A stretch of 64,000 nt of DNA from assembly GCA_022749755.1 (NCBI GenBank), contig CM040448.1:1670481-1734480 (forward strand). The letters run 5' to 3'. The notes under the pieces are model-generated. The model was not told where the DNA came from and made no database searches. It worked only from the letters and a program-made list of their open reading frames with translations. The position numbers and the translations under genes were made by a program. This stretch comes from Azadirachta indica (taxonomy: Eukaryota > Streptophyta > Magnoliopsida > Sapindales > Meliaceae). Positions 23,148-36,322 of the stretch are shown here, in pieces (position 1 is the stretch's first letter; the number at the start of each line of letters is the position of its first letter).

Positions 23148-25459
23148 TGAGTGATGAGAATCTCTGCATACTTGTTTTTGTGGATACTGAGCTCTGATTG
23201 TTACAATATAGCCTTAAATTACAATAAATGAACATTCACACAACGTGATATTGCCAAATGGTTCTAGTATCATTGAAGTATATATTGATTTTGAAGCCAT
23301 TAACTATTGGGCTTTGCCTTCTTTAACGTTCATCCATTCTCTTGCTTCCGACATCAAGTTTTGGGCTTGAGTTGAATTTTTAAGGCCCTATAAATTATAA
23401 AGAACCCCAAAAAACTAATCACAAGAAGCACAGCAAAAGCAGAGCAATAATATTTTTAGTGGAAGACACCCCATTGCCAGAATCATTTCATAAAATTTCA
23501 AACACAATAATGGAAGAGTGACGTCTGTCTCTCTTTCTCTCTCTCTCCTGTTTGATTCTTGCAGACATCTTAATTAAATGAAGAACCATTTTCATGGACC
23601 CAATAACAATCACTGGGCTGAAATATATCAACGGGATTAGACATCCAACATCAGAATTTGAATTAATTCCCACATATCCCTTCTCCATTGCCAACCAGCT
23701 GGGCTCTCACACACAATTTATTCATGCATTTAGGTATATGCCTCCTTTCTCCCTTACCATTACTGCTTACAGGTCCTACTACTTAAATTCTTCCTTGTTA
23801 TCATCTCATGGATATCCAACGAATAAATTTAGGATACATTCAATACTTTTATACTTCTATTTACTTTTAAAAACACAACAACCGTTAAAATATTCGGTCA
23901 CTTTTAGACTTCTTTTACTAAATAACTCAAAAAGAGTTTGAAATCTATAAACTGATCAAAACTTGCACGGGTTCATCAGCAATGTGAGATATGATGATAA
24001 TCGGGAACTTGATGGATGGTGCGAAAAAGAGGGTCCAAGAGCTTCGCTTCATCGTAAGGAAATGACATGCAAGTTGAAGTTGCAACCACTGGAATGCTGA
24101 AATAACATTAGACAATGTTGAATCTTGCTATACAGCTAGCTTTGGGCAGATGGCGATCTGCCAACAGCTTTGATTTGATAACTTGATAGAAACCCCAGCT
24201 CATGTTTAATGATGTTTTCTGATTATATTGGCATCTATGATTCAGCAAATAAAGTTAATTATAATGACTGTATGTCAAGTCACAAGTGGAAGGAGGAGGA
24301 AAAGATATTAGAAAATAAGTCATCCATTTAGTCATTCTCAACAATTGATGAATATTTTGATCTTTTTTGAATTTGAATACTCCGAATTAATTACGATCTT
24401 ATTCTCTTTTAACACACAAATGAATTATATGAGATAAAATTAATGATTGTTGAATTGTGTGTTTTATATACAAATACATATATTATTTTTTCAATCAATT
24501 GACCACAAACTTGATTTGTATAAGTGTAGGTGCTTATATATCACAAGAATATTTCAAAATTTTAGAGTGTGTATATATATAATTAAAGGTTATTTCATAA
24601 TTTATGAGAGTGCATTTTTTATGAATTAAAGAATGCAATAAAACGCTTAAAACATGCATGTAATTAAAAACTTACTAAATATTAAAAAGATGATGATGAA
24701 TTGTAACGTTAGAGCAGCCGTACGTCCTGGAGTATGAATCTTCTTGTCTTTTTTTATCATTAGCTGGAATTTGGTCCCTTTCTCTTGTTCATCAAAATGA
24801 TTTGATTGTACAATTTTTATAAATCTTCTTGTCTTTCATTTTTCGCTTTTACTCCATTAATAGTGTCGGTGGTGTCACTTAGTTTCACTTTGGTGCTAGA
24901 TTCTTCTTCGGTTACCATTGACAAAACATCCAGTACCAGAAGATTTATAGCTCGAATTTCGCTCACATACATCAGAGAAGAGTTTGACTTATAGTCATGC
25001 AATTAATATTATAAAAACAGACTGAAAATTATAAACTTTATATTCTATTAACTTAATTAAAGCAGGAGCATAGTACATGTATTTAGAAACAGCTAGCTTA
25101 TAGTATATTATTACATTGCTACAGTAAAAAACAATAGCAAAATATATAAGGCCTTTTACTAAAGCACTGGTCTTCTCAATTACTTTTCATGTATTGGAAG
25201 AACTTAATTGCTTTAATTAAGCAGAATTTGTATCACCACTTCTCTTTAGATCTCAAAGCAGTTACTCAAGGCAATAGTTCAACCTTGAACTGCAAAAACT
25301 CGTAATCATATATATTCATAATTAAAATATGCAGAAGGGCCATTAATTTCAGAATTAGCAATTTTGGCCCCCCATATATTACCCTCTTTTCATCATACTT
25401 AAGCCATATCTAAATATAATATAATAATACAACTGATCAGTTTGGCTGAAGATTGTTGC
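23148..25459. other. Convergent intergenic region between the F-box and expansin genes
   Basis: The stretch holds the 3' UTRs of the flanking genes and AT-rich spacer. A CT-rich run lies at about 23527-23548. I recognised no coding sequence or RNA gene; the frames at 23488-23941 and 24806-25002 have no family features. Confidence 0.55.
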
Positions 25460-26415
25460 CTAATATCGGAACTGTCTTCCAGTATAAGTCTGCCCAAACG
25501 ACCAACCGGCAGGGGCAACGTTGTAGGACACAACACTGTGGCCATCGCTTGTGGTAACAACAAAAGAGAGGCTTTGTCCATTTAGGTTAGAATTGCTCTG
25601 CCAGTTTTGGCCCCAGTTTCTTGACATTGGCTGCCATCTAGTCCTTGAACCTTTAATGGAAACAGCATGCACATCTCCAGCTCCACCAACATTTGTTATT
25701 AGCACCAAATTGAAGTAAGAGTGTCCATTGATTGTAAACCTGATGCCTCCATTTCTCCTGCATCTCACCCTGCAAAATTCACAAGTTTCTTCATGTACAA
25801 GACTGATATCAAGTGAACTTGGGATGTGAAGTGGGGTGTTTTCTTTTTTCTTTTTTTACCTTCTGTAGATTACAGGAACAATACCAGCTCTATATTGAGC
25901 AATGTGTTGGAAGATGGGCTGGGAGAGGTCAAAGTGGTGGTTTGGGGGGTCACACCAGCCGCCTGGAGGGCAGAAGTTTGTGGCAGTGACAATAATGGAG
26001 CCAGGCAGACACCATTGTGGATCATTAACACACATAATTTGAAAGCAAGCTCCACAGCTCAAGCCATTGTCAAACAATGCAGTGCTGAGTGCTGCAGTGT
26101 TAGTTCCATAGCCTTGGCTGTATAAATTTCCATACCCACAAGCTCCTCCTGAAACAAAATTACCAAAATGTACCAATAATGTGAAGTAAAAGCAAAGAAT
26201 GACAGTGGGAGAAAAAAAATCAGTTTAGAAATTTTAGCATACCAATGACAGTGGGAGAAAAAAAATCAGTTTAGAAATTTTAGCATACCCATTGTGCCTG
26301 AGGCATCTCCACCGCCATAGAAAGTAGCATGAGCATTAATCCAACCTCCGTAATAGCAATGAACAGATGAGACAATTGAGAAAAATCCCACAAAAAGAAA
26401 CCCCAAAGGAGCCAT
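25460..26415 (-). CDS. Alpha-expansin, EXPA5-like
   Basis: Three exons on the minus strand (26289..26415, 25860..26148, 25460..25769) give 241 aa, with introns at the classical alpha-expansin positions. Residues 1-20 are a signal peptide. The family-45-like barrel has paired Cys residues ([15 protein letters not shown]) and the HFD motif at 114-116; the carbohydrate-binding domain ends [14 protein letters not shown]. Alpha-expansins loosen cell walls at acid pH without hydrolysis, acting in the apoplast. The loop before HFD is short ([10 protein letters not shown]), lacking the ALPN-type insertion of most family members. I associate this short loop with Arabidopsis EXPA5 (At3g29030), which is also the syntenic neighbour. 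The first intron begins in a 46-base tandem duplication. Confidence 0.95.
26198..26289. repeat. 46-bp tandem duplication at the expansin intron 1 donor
   Basis: Two identical 46-base units (26198-26243 and 26244-26289) lie end to end. On the minus strand each begins with GGTATGCTAAAATTTC, so the 5' splice site of intron 1 is present twice. Using the downstream copy would add 46 bases to the mRNA and shift the frame. Confidence 0.95.
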
Positions 26416-29400
26416 TTTCCTGCACGAAAGGGAAAAAAGGGGACGTTAATTAGTATAATACAGCATCAGTAGTTTTTTTTCCTTCGGTATATATGCTACT
26501 GTTAAGAAAGAGGGAAAAGTATGGGAAGAGAATGAAAGAAAAATGAAACCTTGAAATATGAGTTTGCATGAGGAAACGAAGATAGCTCTGAAGGAAATAA
26601 ATAGAGGAAATGCAGTCAACATCAACAATGACTGACAACCCGAAAATTATCTTTGAGATAGCTGTTGGGAACATGCAACTGTTATAAGTTGTTTGTTTGG
26701 GATTGTGATTTTTGTAGAAACGATGCGGTTTTGATGGGTTTTGCAAGCGGTTTTGTTGCTTCAAACCGCGTTGTTTTCATAAAAATAAGTGTGGTTTTAG
26801 AAATTTTTTGCTGAAGAAAGACAGAAGGTTACTGGCCACAACACTACTGTAAATAAGTTCAGCCAAACAGTAAAAACAACCTGGATTATTTTCACATCAG
26901 GTTCTTTATATGTTGCATCTACATAGATGTGATACGACGGAAGTATTCTAGACTTTTTCAACGTTATTTAAATACAGAATTAAGAGGGTCTAGAAAAGTA
27001 TAGCAAGTTACATTCTTCTTCTTATCATGGTAAAATCTGAGAATTAAATGGAGATATTTTGATGGATATATTAAAGGGTGAGAGAAGTTATTCCGTTTTT
27101 AGTTCTTACTGAAAATAACTATACAGTTTATTATCTATATGGTGAGATTGCTATTAAATGCTATTCATGGAAATGGACTTCATGATGGGATAACTGCACA
27201 TGTATAATGTTCTTGTGTTTGTGATGAGTAGCTTGATCAGATAGAGGAAATGGGGCTCTCTCATTTATTGCAATTTGGGTTTCCACCAGCTCTTCTTCTA
27301 TGGTGACTTGGTGCTTATCCTCATTGGTATCACTAGAGCACTATAACGTGAGTATTAGTTGATTCAATTTACAAATCTTTTTGCATAGTATGAAAAGTCT
27401 GGTGTTTGATCACGGTTATGATGGAGAGGGTATAGTTTCAAGAAAAGGAGAAAAATTTAATGAATTCTGAATCAAGAAGAAAAGAAGAAGGTTTATTGGT
27501 AAGTCAAAATAGGGCCAGCTTTTTGCCTGGAACCTCCAAACTTGCCAGAGAACTAACAGCGTTTTCGGTTCTCTATTGTCACTGTTATGGAGGATGCACC
27601 ATTGCATGGACTGTTTTCTGCACGTAGAAGTCAAAATGAAAGGTAATTTGCAGGGTTCATTGCCGTGTTATGAACAGTACTTGGGGTTAGCAATGTCACT
27701 TTCTCATTAAGTGAAGCATAGCTTTTGCTTGCGACTTTCCTTCAATCTACCCTGAATGATGCAGCTTTTTCCCACAGTAATAATGAAGAATATTACTTCT
27801 GTGTGCTTCAAAACCTTTTGCTGCATCGAAAATGGTGCTGAAGACTTGCTGTAAAATGGCCACAAACTGGAGTATCAAAGTTGCGATTTGTAGTTAATCT
27901 TTATATTATGGTAACTTAAGATGTTAATGAGCCTGAATAATGCATGTCCCTTGTAGTATTTGTTGTTGTCAAGGACCATTTCTGAACCAAGTAGCTTTTG
28001 ATCCCACCGATGAGAATTCTAAGGCCACACAATTTATTGCAACATGATCATCACGGTCCCATGGACTTTTTGTGCAAGCAACTGGATCATATTTGCAAGA
28101 AAAGAAGTCTTGTCTTGATTTATTAACTGAGAGAAAAACTTGATTTGAAACCAAAAGTTCCACATTCATAATCTCATGAGATTCCATGATCAATGGAAAC
28201 TTTGTGAAGTAAAGTTAAAAAAAGGCATATCCTTGGACTAGATTACGTGGGCCTTAACTTGCTTTTTCCTGGAAACTTTCTCTTGTGAGACTTTTTCAAG
28301 AGTTTGATTGAAACTAACTGGAGAAAGAAGAAAATTTTGGTGGGTTTTACAAAGCGAATTTTACAAAAGATCCAATCAATCAAAGTCGTTCAGAGGTGAC
28401 AAGAGAGATAATATCAAAATGGGATTGTGCCTAAAACTTTGCCTGGAGGCCAAATATTCACTCTTTACAGGGGGTTAATCCTGAAAATTTTCAGTAAAAA
28501 TTGAAGTATAATTGATACCCAGATGATGATTAGTTTCCTGCTCATTTTCTAACAAGGTTAAAAGATCCTTCTAGACTGATGTTAATCAATACATTTGACA
28601 TCAAAAATAGTAATTTCAATCATGTTATCAGCATGCTTTTACAATGAATCACGGGCCTGCCATTTGGGGCATTCTGAAACTTACCTTTCAGCATGTCTTC
28701 CTACAAATGTGCAGAAATCAGGGCCATGATTTGGACTTCAGTGGTAGCTTTAACCTTCTGGGAGAGAATACATGTGTGCTTGTTTGTGCTTGGATATACC
28801 GCAGGCATGTGAAAGAAAATGATCTGATCTCATCCAGAATGCGACGTTTATCTAAATTTTCACTAAACATGTTCAAAAATATCATCAGATGATACATTAT
28901 CACAGCCCTCCGTTTCGAGCAATGAACGCGATTCTTGATGTTACACTGCGCCATTTGGTCAATAAGGTTATTGTTAGATTTCACATCAATCTCCAGAAAC
29001 TAAGATTTGGGTTTCGTCAAATCCTGGAAAAATGGATACTTGCTGCAGAAGTTTTAACAAAAAATCAAGCTATAGCCTGGCCTAATCTCCATGAATGAGA
29101 TAATTTTAGGATACGTTTAAAGCAACTTCCGTATCCCATCAACCTACATAACCTGAATGGCTCACAAAATCCTCCATGATTGTCTTTAAATGTACAACTA
29201 TCCAGAATTCATCTGTCCTGGGCCAGAATATCACGTGAGGCTCACAAATGCAAAATTTAGCAATGAAGTTTCCCATTACTTTCTTTTGACAAAAATGTAG
29301 ACTAAAATCAACAAAATTTGCTCATCCCACCTACATTTATACCGGCATATATCAGTGCAAGTTTTTAATAAAGCAAAAGATTTACCTCTCTGGTAAAGTT

Positions 29401-30765
29401 TGGGTTTCTACAGGTGATGTTTTTCTCTGTATGTGGTCTGGTCACCAGCAGGCATAAAGAAAACACATAATCTGTATGAATGAGATGTGTAACACACCAA
29501 ATATTTGCATAAAGTAAAATGCTTTTCCTGCTTGAGGGTTTACGAGGTGGACCATGTGCATTTATCAAGATAGTATTCTCAGAGAAAGTGATTCCTCAGT
29601 ATGCAATTCCTAGACAATGTAAAACATGCAGCTTGTCACATCGTAAGTTTAAATTGATTTTTTTAAATCAAACTAATCTCAATTCTGACACTGTCATTTG
29701 AACCCCCGGATTTTTACCTATTAAATTGACCATAGCGGCACGTCGGTGGGCAGTAATTTGGAAGGGTATTGAGGTTCTAGTGAACGATTTATCCCTTTTT
29801 TTTTTGGGGGGGGTGGGGGGGTGGTGTGGGTGTGGGGTGATGTTTACAGGGCATTTTCAAGTGTGCTTGAGCTGCAGAGCAAGAGTTTTGATTAACATTG
29901 CCTGTACAAACTGAAGTACACTTTCAGTAGCGGAAAGAACCCACAATCACATGGGGGTCACATGGGTACGCAGCAAAATTGACCCCCTGGACCAACAAGT
30001 AGGCCAACCAAGAAACTGAGATATCATTTCAAGACGTTTAAGTACACTGTTGATGAAAGGCCCTCAGACTAAAAACATTTCGCAGAGAAATTCTCGTTAA
30101 TGTTTAAAAGCCATCCTTTCAGAACCCGCCCATTGCTTGGGAAATTTTTCATTATGAATTTAACTCTTCCAAGAATGCAAGACGTGTTGAGAGTTTTGTT
30201 GAGATTAATTAGGATCCGTTGCTGATTTCATTTGCTGGTTTACCATCAAAGTTTGAGATCTTAAACCAAGGATTTGACTTCAGGGCTCAACTATATGCGT
30301 AAGAATAGATAAAACATACTACCGAGAAAAAATTGAAATTGAACGTCCACTTTAACACTTTTTATGTTTTCACAACAAAACCCGGCACTTCAACGTAAAT
30401 ATTTGAAAAATACACTGTTATTATATAGTTGGCATTCAACTATTTACCCATCTACTAATGTTTAACAATTAATAGTTCTATTTCATCAACACTACAATCT
30501 CATTTTAATTTTTTATTCAATTTTTTTCTTTCACGTTTATTTTAAACAGAAAAAAGCTCATTTCATTGAATATCAACAGAGATGGTAAACTGGCAAACTT
30601 CCAGGTGGGCAATCTACAAGAATCCAAGAGAAAAACAAAAAAGAATATGATTCCCAATCACCATGTGGGCCGAGAATTCTTTCTTTTTTTCTTTTTGTGA
30701 GAGTCAATTTCACCACAAACAAATGCCGAGAATCCAGTAACAAGTACACAAGGAAAAGAAACAAC
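26416..30765. other. Intergenic, no gene recognised
   Basis: The left part is the expansin promoter and the right end the 3' UTR side of the PTB gene. No frame between 27400 and 29914 shows family motifs or splice-consistent extension. A long G-rich tract occurs at 29806-29838. A transcribed non-coding RNA cannot be ruled out from sequence alone. Confidence 0.55.
29806..29838 (+). repeat. G-rich tract with G-quadruplex potential
   Basis: Eight G, one T, then seven G are followed by TGGTGTGGGTGTGGGG. It holds more than four runs of three or more G with loops of at most a few bases, fulfilling the usual quadruplex pattern on the plus strand. A T run precedes it. Confidence 0.8.
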
Positions 30766-33700
30766 TCATCTAACATAGTAAGGAGGGTGACCTGGTGGCG
30801 AGGCACCAGCAGGTCGCATAAGCTGCACTCCCGGTTGAGTCATCACCATAGGAGGTTGTGATGAGGGTGAGGAACCCGCAGGTGTTGGAGCAGTTGCATA
30901 TGCAGGAGTTGAAGATGGAGGGTATGATTGACTTGGAAAAGTTCCAGCAACTGACACGTAAGTCGGGGTTCCTGCCTGTGCGGATGGATTCCAAGATGGC
31001 ACTTGTCCAGTAGGCACTTGTGCTGGAGCAGCAGCAGCAGCAGAATATTCACTCCCAGGATACATTGTAGCTGCCTGGTGATTCTGCCAAACTGCTGGAG
31101 GAGAAGGTAGACCAGGGATCTGTTGTGCCGCAAGCAAACTTGGATCCTGGACTGTGTAATCTCTACTTTTGTCACTGTAAGCCTACACATAGCAAGCAAT
31201 GAACAAATCAATATGATTTGCACACAATTTTTTCGAAGGCATTATAAAATTGAATTCAACATAAAACAGGGGCCAATGAAATGTCAGGATGCATACTTTT
31301 TTAGGGACCAAATCATTATCCAATCATGAATGAATCCACATTTTCTTCTAAGGATGTCTAAATTTCTTTCCCCTTTTTTTATTTTCTCATGAACATTAAC
31401 TCAAAAGCATATATTAATACCTTAACATTGAGATCAGTATGACGAGAGTATGATAGATGAAGCTTACAATAGCCACCATCATAAATGCAGTGTCCCTCAA
31501 GAGCTTCTTTTGCAACTGCCGCAGTTGTAACATCTGGAAAAAAATAACATGAACATCAGCACAGTAATGGACGCCACCGTACAGAAAACAACATGAACAT
31601 CAGTACAGTAATGGAAACCACTGTACAAAAAGTAATAACATAGACATACATAAAATTTGGTCATGTAACCAAGAATTTACAGAGTGAAATAAAAAGATTA
31701 TCATAAACAAAAGATGAATTTCAAAAAGAGGAACAAGGATTCCAGTGAACAATGTGAGGACACCATTACTGGAAACAAACATAAGGAAAATGACAGAAGC
31801 AGGATTAAAGGAAACAGTAGATAACCTCCGGTACGGGATAATTTGCGTCGAATTTTCTAACACAATAGAAATTCAGATGTTCTAATATTTGAAATTTCAG
31901 ATACGGGGAAAAAAAAAATCTACACAGCTGGGTTATCGCTGAAAGAAGCAGACAACCTCATGCTTCATCTCTTCCTCTCTCTAGATGTTAATGAGTACTA
32001 TCACTAGTAAGAACCAGAAAAGAGACTGTAAAATGAAGAGTAAACAAACAGGCCAGAATCTAGTGTACGGGGCTCCACTAATCTCCAATGTGGGCCCATA
32101 AGTGGGAGTTACCTTGCAAGTCTTTATCTTATCACCAAAGTGTCAGTAAGTGATTTGAAAAGCAGATTTTTTAAAGGGCAATAATTACTCTTCCAAGACA
32201 CACCTTGACTTCGTATTTCCAGCCTGACAGGAGCAAAAGTTTCAGATCCCTATCTTGTTATCTAGAGCCAGAAAACATGTATGAAAGAGTTCCCCGGTAA
32301 GTCCAGCTTATAATCAACAACTGCCACCAGGAATCATTCAAGTTTGCCAAATATGAAAAATGGTTTTCTAACACTACCATTTGTCACAATTTCTTTAAAA
32401 AGGCCCTCCTAATATTATACTAATATGAATCTCGCCTGTTCAGAAGACCATCTTTCAATGGATTGGAGAGAATTAATTTCCAGAATCAGTTAAATGAAGT
32501 TATGCTAAGTGATATGGCAAATAGATCCCAATGAAGGTTCATGAAAGCAGCTGCTTCATACTAACACTTCTTAGTGGTAAGCTAAGACTTGAAGCCCCAC
32601 CATTTATAAAAATAATTTTCAGAAGCTTCAGCCAGAATAGGAAGAGAAAATGGAACAATAATAAGCATTTAAAGTTTAAACTCAAATTATAAAGCAGTTG
32701 CTTCATACTAACACTTCTTAGTGGTATGCTAAGACTTGAAGCCCTGCCAATTATAAAATAATTTTCAGAAGCTTGAGCCAGAATAGGAAGAGAAATGGAA
32801 CAATAACATGCATTTAAAGTTTAAACTCAAATTAAAAAAAAAATAAAACAAAAAAAAGAAGATTTCATGCAAAGGCAAAGTTGTCCAAGTATCTGCTAAT
32901 CCTGGATAGTCTTAAAGGTGGAAAACCAACTGTTCTATAAATATTTCTATAAAAACCTATTCAAAAAGTCAAGCGGCTCCTAACATGTAAGAAATATACA
33001 GAGACCAAGTGCATACAAGATATAAGACTAGATGGAAAGGGAAAGGGAACAGACATGCAAAAAAATTAAAAATAATAATAATAAAAATTTTTGGAGCAGT
33101 AATATCTTCAAGAAAGATGACAAACCAGGATATTGAACTAGAGCTTGTGTGCCACCGTTTTTCTCAAATATAGCAATTTTCTGAACTGTACCAAATGCAG
33201 AGAATACCTATCACAGGTTAAAAAGCAGCATTTTATGAGCAACTTTATAAAATAAAACAAGAATCCATCATAATGAAGCATATATACAATTCCTCACCGT
33301 GTGAATAACATCTACTGTAACAGCATACTGCATATTCTCTATTGAAGCAAGAAGCACATTACTCTCAGGTTCTTTCTTTTTTCCATCAGGACCAATAGTA
33401 GGCTGGAAATGACAGCTTGTTAGCAAACAGTCATTACTACAAAACACAGAAAATACCATAGAATCGAGAAGGTACCTGCATAACGCCCTCAATTGCTGTA
33501 GGATTCACAGGAAGGTAGGGGTTTGTGTAGTCCCTGCATAAACAAAACCAGGTTTATCATTAATACATATACACTACAAATAAGCTTGAGAAACTGTAGC
33601 AAAAATTGGAACACATTCAAAACAAACAATAAAAGAGGCAAACATATATATATATATATGATCACCTACACCTAAAATCCTCATATAAATCAATTTTCAA

Positions 33701-36322
33701 GGCATCACTGATGCCAAAAACAATGCACACAAGTATTTGCAAGGAATTGACTAGTGTGACATTAGACAATATTATGCTAGATCAAAAAACTAAAATGCGT
33801 GTTATGCTAGATTAAAAAGCTAAAATACTCATTGTGGCTTGGATAGTTGGTAAACAATACTCAAAGCAAATCAATTTACAAGTTCCTAGTGACTGTTTCA
33901 AAATTATTTGTAAAAGTAATTGCTTCAGTCGATAAAATCTCAGAATAAATGTACAAAGAACTCAGACTACAATGACACTTGCAAATGCATTAAACTATTC
34001 TCAAAGATCAGGAAATTACTACGTGGCCATGACAACACATCTGTATTCTGTGTACCAGGCTTCACTAAGGCCCTAGATGTCAAAAAGCATACACATCAAT
34101 TAGCAGGACCTCAAATGCCAAACACAGACAACATATAAGAGGCTTGAGCAATAAACATGGTCATTTACAAAGTTAATAGTAAATAAAAGATCAGATTCTT
34201 GATCTCTTAATTCCTCCATTACCTGCTCCGATGTGACTGAAACTTAATATTCAAATCAGTGTGCGCAGAATATGAAATACGCAAGTGGCAAGAACCAACA
34301 TGCTCTGGAAGCAAGTACCTAAATAAAAAATCACAACATAAAAATAACATAACTTAAAATACTGGGCTAACTCCAGAGTAAGTAAAATCCAAATATTATC
34401 ATGAAGAAATGTTAAGAGGTGGGCAGAACTAGTGCATGCCTAGGAATACTTCTCCCATCCAAAGCATTCCTTGCCGAAGATGCAGTCTCAGCATCAGTAA
34501 ACTGGATTAATGCCTGCCCAGATATGTAACAAAGTTGAGGAACCAAGGTAATTTCAAAGATACCTGAATACAAATTTTCAATCTCTTACCTGGAAACCAG
34601 CGGCCTTTTCAAAAGTGGCAATCTTATGCACAAAGCCAAAAGCAGAAAAGACCTGAAACATGTATCAAAAGATATGAGTTCATCCTAATAAACATTAAAG
34701 AAGAACAATAAATATACAACTTCTGAACCATACCAAACATCGATACACTAGATCAAAAGAAAAAGAGAATTGCAAACAGATAAGATATAAGTGCAGAATG
34801 ACACCTGTAAATATATGCGTCAAGATAGACCTTAGAAAGGAGTATGACGGACATGATAAAATTTCCAAACTGTCTCCAACAAAAGAATCTTAAATAAGAG
34901 GCAAACCATCTGTGATTCAATTGATTTCAATCAAAATTGACATAATTTAATCAAGGTGTAAATTAAGAACATATAAAAACTGTGTCCACTGGAAACTTAA
35001 AGTTGACTATTATAAGTGGCATAACCATCTGTGATTATATTGATTCACAAAGCTATGTTTTCACCTTAAAGACCCTGATCATAACACAGTAAACCACATC
35101 TGCTCCACAAACATTTATAGAATTTAACTGCATATTTCATTCCCTACAAAATTTATATCAGAGAAGAATACATGGGTTCGTAACAGCTGATATTGCAGAG
35201 CCCTTGTGATAACTTCCAAGCAGCAGACACTTACCAAGTGAATAACATCGATGCTTACATCACCAGCTTCCACACCTTCGATAGTTACCAGTAAGACATT
35301 TCCAGGAACATCTCCTGGACTCTTGTTGTTGACTATTTCATGTCTATTCGAATACTGAATATACACAGTTTTACCACGAACCTGTGCAGGCTCTGATGAT
35401 GAAGCATAATAAGAAACCATCGAAATGGCTTGATTTAAGTCTGCCTGCAAGAAGTAACCATGTCTATCAAACAAAGAAAAAGAACTTTAAGGAAAAAAGA
35501 ATTGGACATCACCCAGTAAATTTAACAACTTAAGCACAATATTTATGAAATGTTTAGACATCATATCTTTTTTCACTGCTTTTCACCTGCCTAATATTTG
35601 CTCTAGCATTTTCTCCATTTCATCCCCACTACTTGGATTCAAATCACCCTTACCTTGTCTTTCTCACACATCCACATTAATAATCTTGCCCAATTACAGT
35701 TTATGCTGGCTACTTACTAGAATACCCATGCTTACCCAAAATGCAATGCAGCTCAATCAACTGATTTATACAATTTAAAACTGAATCCAAATTAATCAAA
35801 CTTTGCTCTAAATTTGAATCTTACAGAATTAATTTAACTTCATCCAGTAAAAGAAAAAATATAACCTGACCTTGATTTTTCTAAAATAATAACTTAATCG
35901 ACTAATTAGAATCCAACCTACAACCTTACGCATCTAACTAAATCAACTAATTAGAATCCAAGCTACAACCTTATGTATCTACACGCATAACCTGTTTTCT
36001 AACTAAAGCTACACCAGTTGAAATTTCCAAACTGGTCACAGACGCACGGAATCCCTCAATCTGTTCTATACTTAACCAAACAGGCCGAAATTGAAACAAA
36101 ACCGAATCAAGCAAACACGAGCAACCAGAAAACACTCACGAATTCAACAAAAGCCTGGTTACGATTTGCGCCGACATTGCACTTCGTATTGACGATTTTG
36201 CCGAAAGGCTTACACAGCTCGATGAGCTCCTCTTCCGCACACTCCCAAGGTAAGTTACGGAGGTGGAGGACCTTCGACGGAGTCTGTGTATACCGGAACT
36301 GCGGCTGGCTTGATGTCGACAT
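30766..36322 (-). CDS. Polypyrimidine tract-binding protein (PTB1/PTB2 type)
   Basis: Ten coding exons on the minus strand give 466 aa: 36140..36322, 35235..35444, 34590..34652, 34440..34513, 34223..34318, 33476..33533, 33298..33402, 33126..33207, 31421..31533, 30766..31182. Three RRMs are visible: RRM1 about 16-95 (KVLHLRNLPWEC), RRM2 about 110-205 (NVLLVTIEGV) and RRM3 about 243-325 (NVLLASIENM). A Pro/Ser/Ala/Gln-rich tail runs from about 340. RRM2 and RRM3 share a near-identical exon start (VFSAFG). Plant PTBs bind CU-rich RNA, mainly control alternative splicing, and are known to autoregulate by unproductive splicing. The intron after exon 4 appears to start with GC. The intron before exon 9 is 1.6 kb and contains a 147-base tandem duplication. 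The opening MSTSSQPQFRYTQ and the three-RRM form fit the PTB1/2 pair, not the shorter PTB3. Confidence 0.95.
31022..31040 (-). repeat. GCA/GCT run coding an alanine tract in the PTB tail
   Basis: GCAGCAGCAGCAG on the plus strand encodes five consecutive alanines (SAAAAAPAQ) on the minus strand in the low-complexity tail. It may vary in length. Confidence 0.8.
31546..31631. repeat. Imperfect 43-bp tandem duplication in a PTB intron
   Basis: Two adjacent copies beginning AACATGAACATCAG (near 31546 and 31589) differ by a few substitutions. They lie just upstream, in gene sense, of the exon 9 acceptor. Confidence 0.75.
32544..32835. repeat. 147-bp tandem duplication in the largest PTB intron
   Basis: Copy 1 (32544-32690) and copy 2 (32691-about 32835) both begin AAAGCAG, then TGCTTCATACTAACACTTC, and end TTTAAACTCAAATTA, with about ten differences. 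On the minus strand both carry TA-rich and pyrimidine-poor sequence, and no exon is evident. Confidence 0.9.
34438..34439 (-). other. GC splice donor (GC-AG intron) in the PTB gene
   Basis: The exon ending ...AGTATTCCTAG is followed directly by GCATGC, not GT. The partner acceptor is TTATTTAG at 34319. Splicing here restores Arg between SIP and YLLPEH, keeps the RRM2 frame, and leaves exon lengths of 74 and 96. No nearby GT gives a frame-preserving join. Confidence 0.8.

Noticed and set aside
28644..29098. Opposite-strand frames at 28.6-29.1 kb
   Set aside because: No conserved residues, no splice extension and no promoter context.
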